Origin: Streptococcus canis
GTDB lineage: Bacteria; Bacillota; Bacilli; Lactobacillales; Streptococcaceae
NCBI RefSeq assembly: GCF_900636575.1
Contig: NZ_LR134293.1
Span: 555,001-619,000, forward strand
Direction: 5' to 3'
Length of the DNA: 64,000 nt
The notes under the pieces: model-generated
Database searches by the model: none
Told to the model about the DNA's origin: nothing
The model's input: only the letters and a program-made list of their open reading frames with translations
Part shown: one piece after another, positions 30,776 to 40,213 of the stretch
How positions within the stretch are numbered: the stretch's first letter is position 1
Layout: every line of letters begins with the position of its first letter
Program-made: the position numbers and the translations under genes

Positions 30776-30806
30776 AATGCTATCTCCTTTACAGTAAGTT
30801 TACAAC

Positions 30807-30838
30807 ATTATAAATTTTCTATCATTAAAGTGTTTTCA
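30807..30838 (-). promoter_or_regulatory. Promoter of the sugar porter with overlapping cre-like site
   Basis: Minus-strand TATAAT (30807-30812) is the -10 element; its -35 region is poor and is covered by TGAAAACACTTTAA (30825-30838). That 14-mer matches the CcpA consensus TGAAARCGYTTWCW at 12 positions. Binding there would block the promoter. Confidence 0.45.
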
Positions 30839-30888
30839 CACGAGAACTAATTATAGCTTATTTGGTAGGAAAATACAATATGATTCAC

Positions 30889-30920
30889 TAAAAAAGGCTG
30901 AGTCTAGTCTCAGCCTCTAG
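30889..30920 (-). terminator. Terminator of guaB
   Basis: Minus-strand GAGGCTGAG and CTCAGCC arms around a short loop are followed by TTTTTTAG. It starts about 20 bp after the guaB stop. Confidence 0.85.
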
Positions 30921-30937
30921 ATTAGTTTACTCTCATC

Positions 30938-32464
<1,527 letters not shown>

Positions 32465-32483
32465 CTATTTTTTTATTGTTACT

Positions 32484-32511
32484 ATCATATCACGCTAAAA
32501 TCATTTGTCAA
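32484..32511 (-). promoter_or_regulatory. Promoter of guaB
   Basis: Minus-strand TTGACA (32506-32511), a 16-bp spacer and TATGAT (32484-32489). The leader between it and guaB contains a small inverted repeat, TAGGGAA/TTCCCTA (about 32446-32462), of unknown meaning. Confidence 0.75.
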
Positions 32512-32615
32512 CAAAATGTTTCTATATCTCTCATAACAGCTAGAATAACTAAATTATCAGACTTTTTCTTTATCAAACCTAATGTCAAAAGTCAGGTTTA
32601 TTTTTTAGCAGCTAA

Positions 32616-32782
32616 AAAGGAGCTGGGTAAAAAGTCCAACTCCTAATTTTATTTAAGCTAGCATTGCAAGACGCAGTGGTTGATTGGCATCTTTGTTCTC
32701 TTGTCAATCTTCAAAGATAGCCTAATCAACTGTGCGGGGGTGGGAAAACGAACTCTTTGTTGATTGCTATAAATTCTTTCCC
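32616..32782 (-). repeat. Three-hairpin intergenic element after trpS
   Basis: On the minus strand, right after the trpS stop, there are three nested-arm hairpins. The first is GGGAGTGGGAAAGAA pairing with TTCGTTTTCCCACCCCC. The second is CAGTTGATTAGGC/TCTTTG pairing with CAAAGA/GCCAATCAACCACTG. The third is AGGAGTTGG pairing with CCAGCTCCT. The GGGAGTGGG-type start and the CAACCACTGCG motif resemble an intergenic repeat that I recall from several streptococcal genomes. It may end trpS transcription. The other parts of 32420-32794 hold only the guaB promoter and A/T-rich DNA. Confidence 0.6.
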
Positions 32783-32794
32783 ACTCCCAAGTGT

Positions 32795-33817
32795 TTAGAA
32801 ATAATGAATTCCCATTGCTGACTTGACTTCTGATAACGTTTGAGCCGCTACAGCCTGAGCTTTTTGACTTCCTTCTTGTAACATACGGAAGACTTCTCCC
32901 ATATCTTTGGCATATTCTAAACGTTTTTCACGAATTGGAGCCAATTCGCGTTCCAAAATATCTAAAAGGTAACGTTTTGTTTTGACGTCTCCTAAACCAC
33001 CTCTCTGATAATGTTCTTTCATAGCCTCAATATCAGCTTGGTCTTCTTCTCTCCCAAAAATATCTAAGTAGTGGAAAACCATATTGCCTACAATTTGACC
33101 CGGATCTTCTATTCTAATATGATTTGGATCGGTGTACATACTCATGACTTTCTTGCGGACAGTATCAGCATCATCTGAAAGATAGATTCCATTTCCCAAT
33201 GATTTAGACATTTTGGCATTGCCATCAAGACCAGGTAAACGCCCAGCTTTTTCATTTTCTGGGTAAATCCCCTCAGGTTCTACTAAGCATTCCGTGTGAT
33301 AAGTATGATTGAAACTTCTCACAATTTCACGTGTTTGTTCAATCATTGGCTTTTGGTCATTTCCAACGGGAACAAAATTAGCTTTAAAAGCTGTAATATC
33401 AGCTGCTTGTGAGATAGGGTAAACAAGGAAACCAGATGGAATGCTTTCGCCAAAACCTTTCTGAGCAATTTCGGTTTTAACGGTTGGGTTTCTTTCCAAA
33501 CGTGCCAACGATACTAGATTCATATAATACATGGTCAATTCAGCTAATTCTGGAATCTGACTTTGAATAAAAATCGTTGATCGGCTTGGATCCAAACCTA
33601 CAGAAAGGTAATCCAAAGCGACATTCCCTATAGATTCTTTAATCAACTCTGATTCCTTAGCATGATCTGTCAAAGCTTGTTGGTCAGCCAAGAAAACAAA
33701 CATATTGTATCTGTCTTCATTTTGTAAAATGACACGATTCTTTAAACTTCCAACATAGTGCCCTAAATGTAATTTACCGGTTGGCCTATCTCCAGTTAAA
33801 ATAATTGGTTTTGTCAT
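32795..33817 (-). CDS. trpS: Tryptophanyl-tRNA synthetase
   Basis: TrpRS charges tRNA-Trp in two ATP-driven steps. I chose the ATG at 33817 ([20 protein letters not shown]), preceded by GGGGAGA, giving 340 residues; a GTG at 33842 adds a leader next to the T-box terminator. Class I motifs are HLGH (17-20) and KMSKS (202-206). Expression is governed by a T-box leader upstream. Confidence 0.97.
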   Translation of the reverse strand: MTKPIILTGDRPTGKLHLGHYVGSLKNRVILQNEDRYNMFVFLADQQALTDHAKESELIKESIGNVALDYLSVGLDPSRSTIFIQSQIPELAELTMYYMNLVSLARLERNPTVKTEIAQKGFGESIPSGFLVYPISQAADITAFKANFVPVGNDQKPMIEQTREIVRSFNHTYHTECLVEPEGIYPENEKAGRLPGLDGNAKMSKSLGNGIYLSDDADTVRKKVMSMYTDPNHIRIEDPGQIVGNMVFHYLDIFGREEDQADIEAMKEHYQRGGLGDVKTKRYLLDILERELAPIREKRLEYAKDMGEVFRMLQEGSQKAQAVAAQTLSEVKSAMGIHYF

Positions 33818-33847
33818 CAATTTCTCCCCAGTTTTTTCCTTCACATT

Positions 33848-34102
33848 AAAAAATCCCCACGCTAAAACAGCGTGAGGGCGTCATGACAAGTAATACGCGG
33901 TACCACCTCAATTAATATCTCTGATAAAACAGGATAGTATCTCAATCTTCTCTATAATTAAGAAGTTGCACGATAAGGGGTGCCGACCTGAAAGTTATGT
34001 TTTCCTCTCAAAATAACCATTAGCCCATTTCATCTTGCTTGTTGTCAGCTTCCACCAATCGCTAACTCTCTAAAAACAAGGAAAAGATTACTTTTCTAAC
34101 GT
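33848..34102 (-). promoter_or_regulatory. T-box riboswitch leader of trpS
   Basis: The minus-strand leader holds the T-box core AGGTGGTACCGCG (33896-33908), followed by a terminator in which CCTCACGCTG pairs with CAGCGTGGGG-type bases (loop TTTTA, 33854-33876) and then ATTTTTT. A TGG triplet at 34025-34027 in the stem I region (AAATGGGCTA) is the likely specifier for uncharged tRNA-Trp. Uncharged tRNA binding should favour the antiterminator and raise trpS expression. Confidence 0.93.
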
Positions 34103-34108
34103 AGCATT

Positions 34109-34137
34109 ATTCTATGAAATTTCGGGTTATTTGTCAA
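34109..34137 (-). promoter_or_regulatory. Promoter of the trpS T-box transcript
   Basis: Minus-strand TTGACA (34132-34137), a 17-bp spacer and TAGAAT (34109-34114). The start site is expected near 34102. Confidence 0.82.
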
Positions 34138-34164
34138 GTTCCTTAAATTTTTAAAAAATAAGTC

Positions 34165-34194
34165 TTGACGGTCTCAGCCCATTTAAGAGATAAT
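34165..34194 (+). promoter_or_regulatory. Promoter of the YitT gene
   Basis: TTGACG (34165-34170), an 18-bp spacer and GATAAT (34189-34194). The -10 covers the ATG at 34193, so the true start must be the later ATG at 34238. Confidence 0.7.
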
Positions 34195-34237
34195 GAATCT
34201 ACCATTTTTAAGCATTAGAAAAGGAGCTTTTAAAAGC

Positions 34238-35110
34238 ATGAAAAAACGAGTTATTGATTTGCTACTTGTTACCATTGGAACCTTTATCGCCGCCATTGGT
34301 TTTAACACCATGTTTGTTAATAATCATATTGCTTCTGGTGGTATGGTCGGTATTTCAGTAGTCATGAAAGCCCTTTTTGGCATCAGTCCATCACTCTTTT
34401 TAATGCTGAGTAATATTCCTCTATTATTAATGTGCTATTTCTTTCTTGGGAAACAAAATGTCATCAAAACACTTTACGGTTCATGGATTTATCCTATTGC
34501 TATTCGGTTAACCAATCAATTACCTACCTTAACGCACAATCAATTGTTAGCAGCGATTTTTGGCGGCATTATTTGTGGAATTGGTCTAGGAATGGTTTTT
34601 TGGGGAAATTCCTCAACGGGAGGAACAGGTATTTTGACCCAAATCCTTCACAAATACTCTCCTTTGTCTCTAGGAGTTGCCATGACTATTATTGACGGTA
34701 TTAGTGTTCTCATGGGGTTAATGGCTCTCTCTGCAGATGACGTCATGTATTCAACTATTGGTTTATTAATCATCGGATATGTAATTAGTATCATGGAAAA
34801 TGGTTTCGATTCATCAAAGAATGTCATGATAATTTCCAAAGATTATCAAGCTATCCAAGAATATATCACAACTGTTATGGACCGTGGAGTGACCAAAATC
34901 CCTATTCGTGGTGGTTATACCACATCAGACAAAGTCATGTTGATGGCTATCGTGTCCACTTATGAATTACCCGCACTTCAAGAAAAAATCCTTGAAATTG
35001 ACGATACCGCTTTTACCATTGTCATGCCAGCAGCTCAAGTAATGGGACGAGGATTCAGTTTAACCAAACAATACAAACGTGAAGACAAAGATGTTTTATT
35101 ACCGATGTAG
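34238..35110 (+). CDS. YitT family membrane protein
   Basis: This 290-residue protein has about six membrane spans (YitT_membrane domain, formerly DUF161) with the family signature HIASGGMVGISVVM and GNSSTGGTGILTQIL. A C-terminal cytosolic DUF2179 domain follows (VTKIPIRGGYTTSDKVMLMAIVSTYE...). Start ATG 34238 is 11 bases after AAGGAG. The function of YitT proteins is not established; transport has been suggested. It is a single gene with its own promoter and terminator. Confidence 0.88.
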   Translation: MKKRVIDLLLVTIGTFIAAIGFNTMFVNNHIASGGMVGISVVMKALFGISPSLFLMLSNIPLLLMCYFFLGKQNVIKTLYGSWIYPIAIRLTNQLPTLTHNQLLAAIFGGIICGIGLGMVFWGNSSTGGTGILTQILHKYSPLSLGVAMTIIDGISVLMGLMALSADDVMYSTIGLLIIGYVISIMENGFDSSKNVMIISKDYQAIQEYITTVMDRGVTKIPIRGGYTTSDKVMLMAIVSTYELPALQEKILEIDDTAFTIVMPAAQVMGRGFSLTKQYKREDKDVLLPM

Positions 35111-35115
35111 TAGCG

Positions 35116-35150
35116 ATTAGTCCCTTTCTGATTGAAAAAAGGGGCTTTTT
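35116..35150 (+). terminator. Terminator of the YitT gene
   Basis: AGTCCCTTT pairs with AAAGGGGCT around an A/T-rich loop and is followed by TTTTTT. Confidence 0.82.
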
Positions 35151-35191
35151 TAGATACAATGAAGATTAGATAAATAAGATGAGGTGACAAA

Positions 35192-36811
35192 TTGCTTACA
35201 GTTTCTGATGTATCACTACGCTTTAGTGATCGAAAACTTTTTGATGATGTTAATATCAAATTCACAGCTGGTAATACTTACGGCTTAATCGGTGCCAATG
35301 GTGCCGGAAAATCAACCTTCCTTAAAATCCTTGCCGGAGATATTGAACCAAGTACTGGTCATATCTCTTTAGGCTCTGACGAACGCCTTTCTGTTCTTCG
35401 ACAAAATCACTTTGACTATGAAGAAGAGCGTGCTATTGATGTAGTTATTATGGGAAACGAACAGCTTTACAGCATCATGAAAGAAAAAGATGCCATTTAC
35501 ATGAAAGCTGACTTTTCAGAAGAAGATGGTGTCCGTGCTGCTGAATTAGAAGGTATCTTTGCTGAATTAGGTGGCTGGGAAGCAGAGAGTGAAGCCTCAC
35601 AGCTTCTCCAAAATCTAAATATTCCAGAAGACCTTCACTACCAAAATATGAGTGAATTAGCTAATGGAGACAAGGTGAAAGTTCTTCTTGCTAAAGCATT
35701 ATTTGGTAAACCAGATGTTCTATTACTTGACGAGCCAACCAACGGTCTTGATATTCAGTCTATTTCATGGTTAGAAGATTTCTTGATTGATTTTGAAAAT
35801 ACAGTTATCGTTGTTTCCCATGACCGTCACTTCTTAAATAAAGTATGTACCCACATGGCTGATCTTGATTTTGGTAAAATCAAACTCTTCGTAGGTAACT
35901 ACGATTTCTGGAAACAATCTTCTGAACTAGCTGCTCGTTTGCAAGCTGATCGTAACGCCAAAGCAGAAGAAAAAATCAAGGAACTACAAGAATTCGTTGC
36001 TCGTTTCTCAGCTAACGCCTCTAAATCAAAACAAGCTACTTCTCGTAAAAAAATGCTTGATAAGATTGAATTAGAGGAAATCGTCCCATCTAGCCGTAAA
36101 TACCCATTTATTAATTTTAAAGCAGAACGTGAAATGGGAAATGACTTCCTAACCGTTGAAAACCTTTCTGTCACTGTTGATGGTGAAAAAATCATTGATA
36201 ATATTAGTTTTATTCTACGTCCAGGTGATAAAACTGCTATTATTGGACAAAATGATATCCAAACAACTGCTCTCATGCGTGCCCTTGCTGGTGACATTGA
36301 TTACGAAGGAACTATCAAATGGGGAGTAACAACAAGCCGTTCTTACCTTCCAAAAGATAATTCAAAAGATTTTGCCACGGAAGAATCTATTCTTGAATGG
36401 TTACGTCAATTTGCCTCAAAAGGGGAAGACGATGACACCTTTTTACGTGGGTTCTTAGGACGAATGCTCTTTTCTGGAGATGAAGTTAAAAAATCAGTTA
36501 ACGTTCTTTCTGGTGGTGAGAAAGTCCGTGTCATGCTCTCTAAGTTGATGCTATTGAAATCAAACGTTCTTATTCTTGATGATCCAACAAATCACTTAGA
36601 TTTAGAATCTATTTCAAGTCTTAACGATGGTATCAAAGACTTCAAAGAATCTGTTATCTTTGCCAGTCATGACCATGAATTTATTCAAACTATTGCTAAC
36701 CATATCGTTGTCATTTCCAAAAATGGTGTTATCGACCGTATTGACGAAACTTATGATGAATTCCTTGACAATCCAGAAGTTCAAACTCGAGTTGCGGAAC
36801 TTTGGAAATAA
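35192..36811 (+). CDS. ABC-F family ATPase (YbiT/YkpA-like)
   Basis: This 539-residue soluble protein has two nucleotide-binding domains and no membrane part. ABC-F proteins act on ribosomes. The start is TTG at 35192, after GAGGTG. Domain 1 has Walker A GANGAGKST (about 33-41), Walker B VLLLDEPTNGLD and a poor signature (ELANGDK). Domain 2 has a degenerate Walker A (GQNDIQTT, lacking GK), a good signature (LSGGEK) and VLILDDPTNHLD. The linker (LAARLQADRNAKAEEKIKELQEF) is the P-site interaction region. So one composite ATPase site looks complete and one looks crippled. It is of the housekeeping type, not a proven resistance protein. Confidence 0.9.
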   Translation: MLTVSDVSLRFSDRKLFDDVNIKFTAGNTYGLIGANGAGKSTFLKILAGDIEPSTGHISLGSDERLSVLRQNHFDYEEERAIDVVIMGNEQLYSIMKEKDAIYMKADFSEEDGVRAAELEGIFAELGGWEAESEASQLLQNLNIPEDLHYQNMSELANGDKVKVLLAKALFGKPDVLLLDEPTNGLDIQSISWLEDFLIDFENTVIVVSHDRHFLNKVCTHMADLDFGKIKLFVGNYDFWKQSSELAARLQADRNAKAEEKIKELQEFVARFSANASKSKQATSRKKMLDKIELEEIVPSSRKYPFINFKAEREMGNDFLTVENLSVTVDGEKIIDNISFILRPGDKTAIIGQNDIQTTALMRALAGDIDYEGTIKWGVTTSRSYLPKDNSKDFATEESILEWLRQFASKGEDDDTFLRGFLGRMLFSGDEVKKSVNVLSGGEKVRVMLSKLMLLKSNVLILDDPTNHLDLESISSLNDGIKDFKESVIFASHDHEFIQTIANHIVVISKNGVIDRIDETYDEFLDNPEVQTRVAELWK

Positions 36812-36828
36812 AACCTTACGACAAATTA

Positions 36829-36866
36829 GGTGGCTAAGAAGACTTCTTCCTAGCCTCTTTTTTAAA
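36829..36866 (+). terminator. Terminator of the ABC-F gene
   Basis: GTGGCTAAGAAG pairs with CTTCCTAGCC around a short loop, followed by TCTTTTTT. Confidence 0.75.
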
Positions 36867-36893
36867 TCTCTTTAATGAAAGATTATCTAGCTT

Positions 36894-39470
36894 ATGAAAC
36901 ATCGTCATAAATGGGTAATTGCTGGTTTTGCTAGTTTCTTTTTACCATTAAGCATCATGTTTATTGTTTTACTATCAATGGGGATTACTTATCATGGTGA
37001 CAAAACGATTCTAGCCAGCGATGCCTTTCACCAATATGTTATTTTTGCTCAAAATTTTAGAAATATTCTTCATGGTTCTGACAGTCTCTTTTACACTTTT
37101 ACCAGCGGCTTAGGCCTAAACTTTTATGCTCTAATAAGTTATTATTTAGGGAGTTTTCTTTCTCCTCTTCTTTTCTTTTTCAATTTAACTTCTATGCCTG
37201 ACGCCCTCTACTTTTTTACCTTAATAAAATTTGGGCTCATTGGTTTAACAGCTTGTTATGCTTTCCATAAGCTTTATCCTACTATAAAAGCTTATTTAAT
37301 AGTGACCCTCTCTCTTTCCTATAGTTTAATGAGTTTTTTAACTAGTCAACTTGAACTCAATTCTTGGTTGGACGTTTTTATTCTTCTTCCATTGATTTTG
37401 TTAGGGCTAACTAAACTCATCATAGAAAAGAAAACGAACTTATATTACTTCAGCATCAGCCTATTATTTATCCAAAATTACTACTTTGGCTATATGGTTG
37501 CTATCTTCTCTTTGCTATATGCTCTTATTTGTCTTCTACAACTCAAAAGTTTCAAACTAGCCTTAACTGCTTTTTTGAGATTTACAACAGTGTCACTAAT
37601 GGCTGTCTTAACAAGTGCTGTCATGCTACTTCCTACCTATTTAGATTTATCAAGCTACGGAGAAACTTTTTCTCCCATCAAACAATTAATCACTAGTAAT
37701 GCTTGGTATTTAGATATTCCTGCTAAGCTGTCTTTAGGAGTTTATGATACTACCAAATTCAATGCTCTTCCTATGATCTACACAGGTTTATTTCCTCTCC
37801 TACTCAGTCTCATTTATTTTACTTTGAAAAGTGTTCCTTTAAAAGTCAAATTAGCTAATGCCATTTTATTAGCTTTCATTGTGTCAAGTTTCTATTTACA
37901 ACCTTTAGACCTTTTCTGGCAGGGCATGCATGCTCCAAACATGTTTTTACATCGTTACGCCTGGGCTTTTTCGGTAATACTTATCCTACTAGCTTGTGAG
38001 GCCCTTTCAAGACAAGAAGAATTTACTAGACAAAAAATAGGGATTGCTTTTCTTCTTCTAAGTCTCCTATTGACAAGTCCTTATTTTTTCACTCAACATT
38101 ATGATTTCTTAACACCTAGTCTTTTTTTCCTTAATTTTGCTTTTCTAACAGCCTATATTATTTTATTAATTGCCTCAAAAAATAAACAGATCCCTCTCTC
38201 TTTTTTAATAAGTTTTACACTTATCTTTACAGTCTTAGAAGCTAGTTTAAATACCTACTACCAACTCAACGGCATCCATCAAGAATGGGGATTTCCTACC
38301 CGTCAAGGTTATAATAGACACCTAAAAGACATTGATAAACTTGTTAAGTCAGTGTCAAAACAGAGTCAACCTTTTTTTAGGATGGAACTGTTAACCCCTC
38401 AAACCGGAAATGATAGCATGAAATATAACTATCATGGAATATCACAATTTTCGTCTGTTCGAAATCGCCTGTCCAGTTCTTTGCTCGATCGATTAGGTTT
38501 TCAATCTCTAGGAACAAATTTAAACCTTAGGTACCAGAACAACACCCTTATTATGGATAGTTTACTCGGTGTCAAATATAATCTTAGTGACAAACCCATC
38601 ACTAAATTCGGGTTTACGAAAGTGACTACCAGTGGCAACATGATTTTATCACAAAATCATTATAGTAGTCCTTTAGCTTTGCTTACAGATGGTGTTTACA
38701 AAGATGTCAATTTAAGTGTCAACACACTTGACAACCAGACCAGATTGTTAAACCAATTAAGTGGCCAATCATTATCTTATTTTCATCTTCAACCTTCTCA
38801 TCTGGTATCAGGTGCTAAACAGCTGAATCAACAAGTATCGGGACAAGCTTCTAATTTTCAGCAATCAACTATTATTACTTATCAGGTTAGTATTCCCAAA
38901 CACAGTCAGCTCTATGTGAGCATGCCTCATATTATTTTTTCAAATCCAGATACAAAGGAGGTCCGTGTCCGTATTGATAATCATAGCTACATATACACCA
39001 CAGATAATGCCTATTCCTTTTTTGATTTAGGTTATTTTAAAGAAGCTAAGATGGCGACAGTCTCCTTTATTTTCCCAAAAAACAAACAGATTAGCTTTAA
39101 AGAACCTCATTTTTATAGTTTATCTATTGCATCATATCTCAAAGCTGTTAATCAAATTAATCAAAAAGATGTCCGTGTTCAGACTAGAGCTAATAAGATT
39201 GTTGCTAATTATAAGACTAAATCAGTTGGCTCACTTGTCTTTACAATTCCTTATGATAAGGGGTGGTCAGCTCAAAAAGATGGAAAAGTCATTCCTATTA
39301 CTAAAGCTCAAGGAGGCTTTCTCAAAATTACTGTCCCCAAAGGAAGCGGACAAGTCATTCTTACTTTTATTCCAAATGGTTTTAAATTAGGATTATTCTT
39401 TTCCTGTCTAGGAATGACCTTATACTATTTTTTTACTTTTTATCAGAGAAGAAGAAAGAATCTTAAGTGA
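36894..39470 (+). CDS. YfhO family membrane protein
   Basis: This 858-residue protein has about 12 hydrophobic segments in its first 460 residues, a large extracytoplasmic domain (about 470-820) and a last membrane span before a basic tail (YQRRRKNLK). The ASDAFHQYVIFAQNFR block after helix 1 and the GLGLNFYALISYYLGS block are typical of the YfhO family. YfhO-like proteins belong to the GT-C fold group and are linked to glycosylation of wall or lipoteichoic polymers in other Firmicutes. The substrate here is unknown. It is a single gene with a terminator. Confidence 0.85.
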   Translation: MKHRHKWVIAGFASFFLPLSIMFIVLLSMGITYHGDKTILASDAFHQYVIFAQNFRNILHGSDSLFYTFTSGLGLNFYALISYYLGSFLSPLLFFFNLTSMPDALYFFTLIKFGLIGLTACYAFHKLYPTIKAYLIVTLSLSYSLMSFLTSQLELNSWLDVFILLPLILLGLTKLIIEKKTNLYYFSISLLFIQNYYFGYMVAIFSLLYALICLLQLKSFKLALTAFLRFTTVSLMAVLTSAVMLLPTYLDLSSYGETFSPIKQLITSNAWYLDIPAKLSLGVYDTTKFNALPMIYTGLFPLLLSLIYFTLKSVPLKVKLANAILLAFIVSSFYLQPLDLFWQGMHAPNMFLHRYAWAFSVILILLACEALSRQEEFTRQKIGIAFLLLSLLLTSPYFFTQHYDFLTPSLFFLNFAFLTAYIILLIASKNKQIPLSFLISFTLIFTVLEASLNTYYQLNGIHQEWGFPTRQGYNRHLKDIDKLVKSVSKQSQPFFRMELLTPQTGNDSMKYNYHGISQFSSVRNRLSSSLLDRLGFQSLGTNLNLRYQNNTLIMDSLLGVKYNLSDKPITKFGFTKVTTSGNMILSQNHYSSPLALLTDGVYKDVNLSVNTLDNQTRLLNQLSGQSLSYFHLQPSHLVSGAKQLNQQVSGQASNFQQSTIITYQVSIPKHSQLYVSMPHIIFSNPDTKEVRVRIDNHSYIYTTDNAYSFFDLGYFKEAKMATVSFIFPKNKQISFKEPHFYSLSIASYLKAVNQINQKDVRVQTRANKIVANYKTKSVGSLVFTIPYDKGWSAQKDGKVIPITKAQGGFLKITVPKGSGQVILTFIPNGFKLGLFFSCLGMTLYYFFTFYQRRRKNLK

Positions 39471-39527
39471 CTTGATGAAACGAATAAGAATAGCTTCTTC
39501 TATTTGTTTTGCATAGCATAAAAGAGG

Positions 39528-39556
39528 CTGTTCACATTGAATAACCTCTTTTATCT
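39528..39556 (+). terminator. Terminator of the YfhO gene
   Basis: AAAAGAGGCTGTT pairs with AATAACCTCTTTT around CACATTG; T-rich bases follow. Confidence 0.8.
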
Positions 39557-39572
39557 TAGTCTTACTAAATAA

Positions 39573-39600
39573 AAAAATCCTAAGAAAATCTCAGGAAATG
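39573..39600 (-). terminator. Terminator of the tRNA-Glu/tRNA-Asn transcript
   Basis: On the minus strand TCCTGAGA pairs with CTTAGGA around TTTT, followed by seven T residues. It comes 9 bp after tRNA-Asn. Confidence 0.8.
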
Positions 39601-39608
39601 TCTTATCA

Positions 39609-39682
39609 CTCCGGCAGTAGGACTCGAACCTACGACATCATGATTAACAGTCATGCGCTACTACCAACTGAGCTATGCCGGA
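39609..39682 (-). tRNA. tRNA-Asn (anticodon GTT)
   Basis: The reverse complement gives acceptor arms TCCGGCA/TGCCGGA, anticodon stem CATGA/TCATG with loop CTGTTAA (anticodon GTT), T-arm GTAGG TTCGAGT CCTAC and discriminator G. CCA is not encoded. It is cotranscribed after tRNA-Glu. Confidence 0.97.
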
Positions 39683-39715
39683 AAAATAAAAAAATTGCCA
39701 CGATGACAATTCTGA

Positions 39716-39787
39716 TAGTCCGTACGGGATTCGAACCCGTGTTACCGCCGTGAAAAGGCGGTGTCTTAACCCCTTGACCAACGGACC
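39716..39787 (-). tRNA. tRNA-Glu (anticodon TTC)
   Basis: The reverse complement gives acceptor arms GGTCCGT/ACGGACT, anticodon stem CCGCC/GGCGG with loop TTTTCAC (anticodon TTC), and T-arm ACGGG TTCGAAT CCCGT. The discriminator is A and CCA is not encoded. First tRNA of a two-gene minus-strand unit. Confidence 0.97.
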
Positions 39788-39823
39788 AGAAGTTTTAGAG
39801 AAGTTCTCCTTAACACTCTTATT

Positions 39824-39851
39824 ATTATAGCAGATTAATTCTATTTGTCTA
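39824..39851 (-). promoter_or_regulatory. Promoter of the tRNA-Glu/Asn unit
   Basis: Minus-strand TAGACA (39846-39851), a 16-bp spacer and TATAAT (39824-39829) with TG one base before it. The rest of 39852-39986 is A/T-rich and holds no gene that I can see. Confidence 0.8.
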
Positions 39852-39986
39852 TACTTTTTTTAAAAAAAGTTTAAACTTTTTGTACAGGTTAAATCTCAAA
39901 GTAACTTCTAGGTGTCGTTGAAAACTAGAAATTATACTGAGAATTTAACCAGTCAAAATAAACTAAAAAAGAAGTGAATTAACCTA

Positions 39987-40015
39987 TTTCCAAGTGAGAA
40001 TTTATTTGATATAAT
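39987..40015 (+). promoter_or_regulatory. Promoter of the candidate small RNA
   Basis: TTTCCA (39987-39992), a 17-bp spacer and TATAAT (40010-40015) with an extended TG at 40007-40008. The next coding start is almost 200 bp away. Confidence 0.6.
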
Positions 40016-40021
40016 ATAGTC

Positions 40022-40121
40022 TGTATTTTTAAAAATAAAAAGTATCTTGAACTTTTTAAGAGGCGTTATTGTCCTTGTTTTATAGTAAACCTAAGAAGCG
40101 AGTAGTCTGCTTCTTTTTTAT
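40022..40121 (+). ncRNA. Candidate small RNA of about 100 nt
   Basis: A good extended -10 promoter is followed about 100 bp later by a strong terminator: AAGAAGC pairs with GCTTCTT around a 9-base loop (40093-40115), then TTTTATTT. Between them is no open frame with a ribosome binding site. A first hairpin is visible (AAAAAGT/ACTTTTT, 40037-40057), then about 35 largely unpaired bases (AAGAGGCGTTATTGTCCTTG and on). The M16 gene downstream has its own promoter at 40172-40180, so this is unlikely to be its leader. I do not recognise a known RNA family. Confidence 0.55.
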
Positions 40122-40171
40122 TTAGGAGTAAAGGATTGGGAAGGTTATCACTCACCTAAGTTGAATAAAAA

Positions 40172-40180
40172 TGGTATAAT
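40172..40180 (+). promoter_or_regulatory. Promoter of the M16 peptidase operon
   Basis: TGGTATAAT, an extended -10, lies 34 bp before the first M16 gene and after the small-RNA terminator. No clear -35. Confidence 0.65.
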
Positions 40181-40213
40181 CGTAAGGATCATACTATTTA
40201 TTAAGGAAACATT

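Noticed and set aside
39852..39986. A sigX/ComX cin-box promoter before the small RNA
   Set aside because: I looked for TACGAATA-like sequence and did not find it; the promoter fits the housekeeping sigma factor instead.
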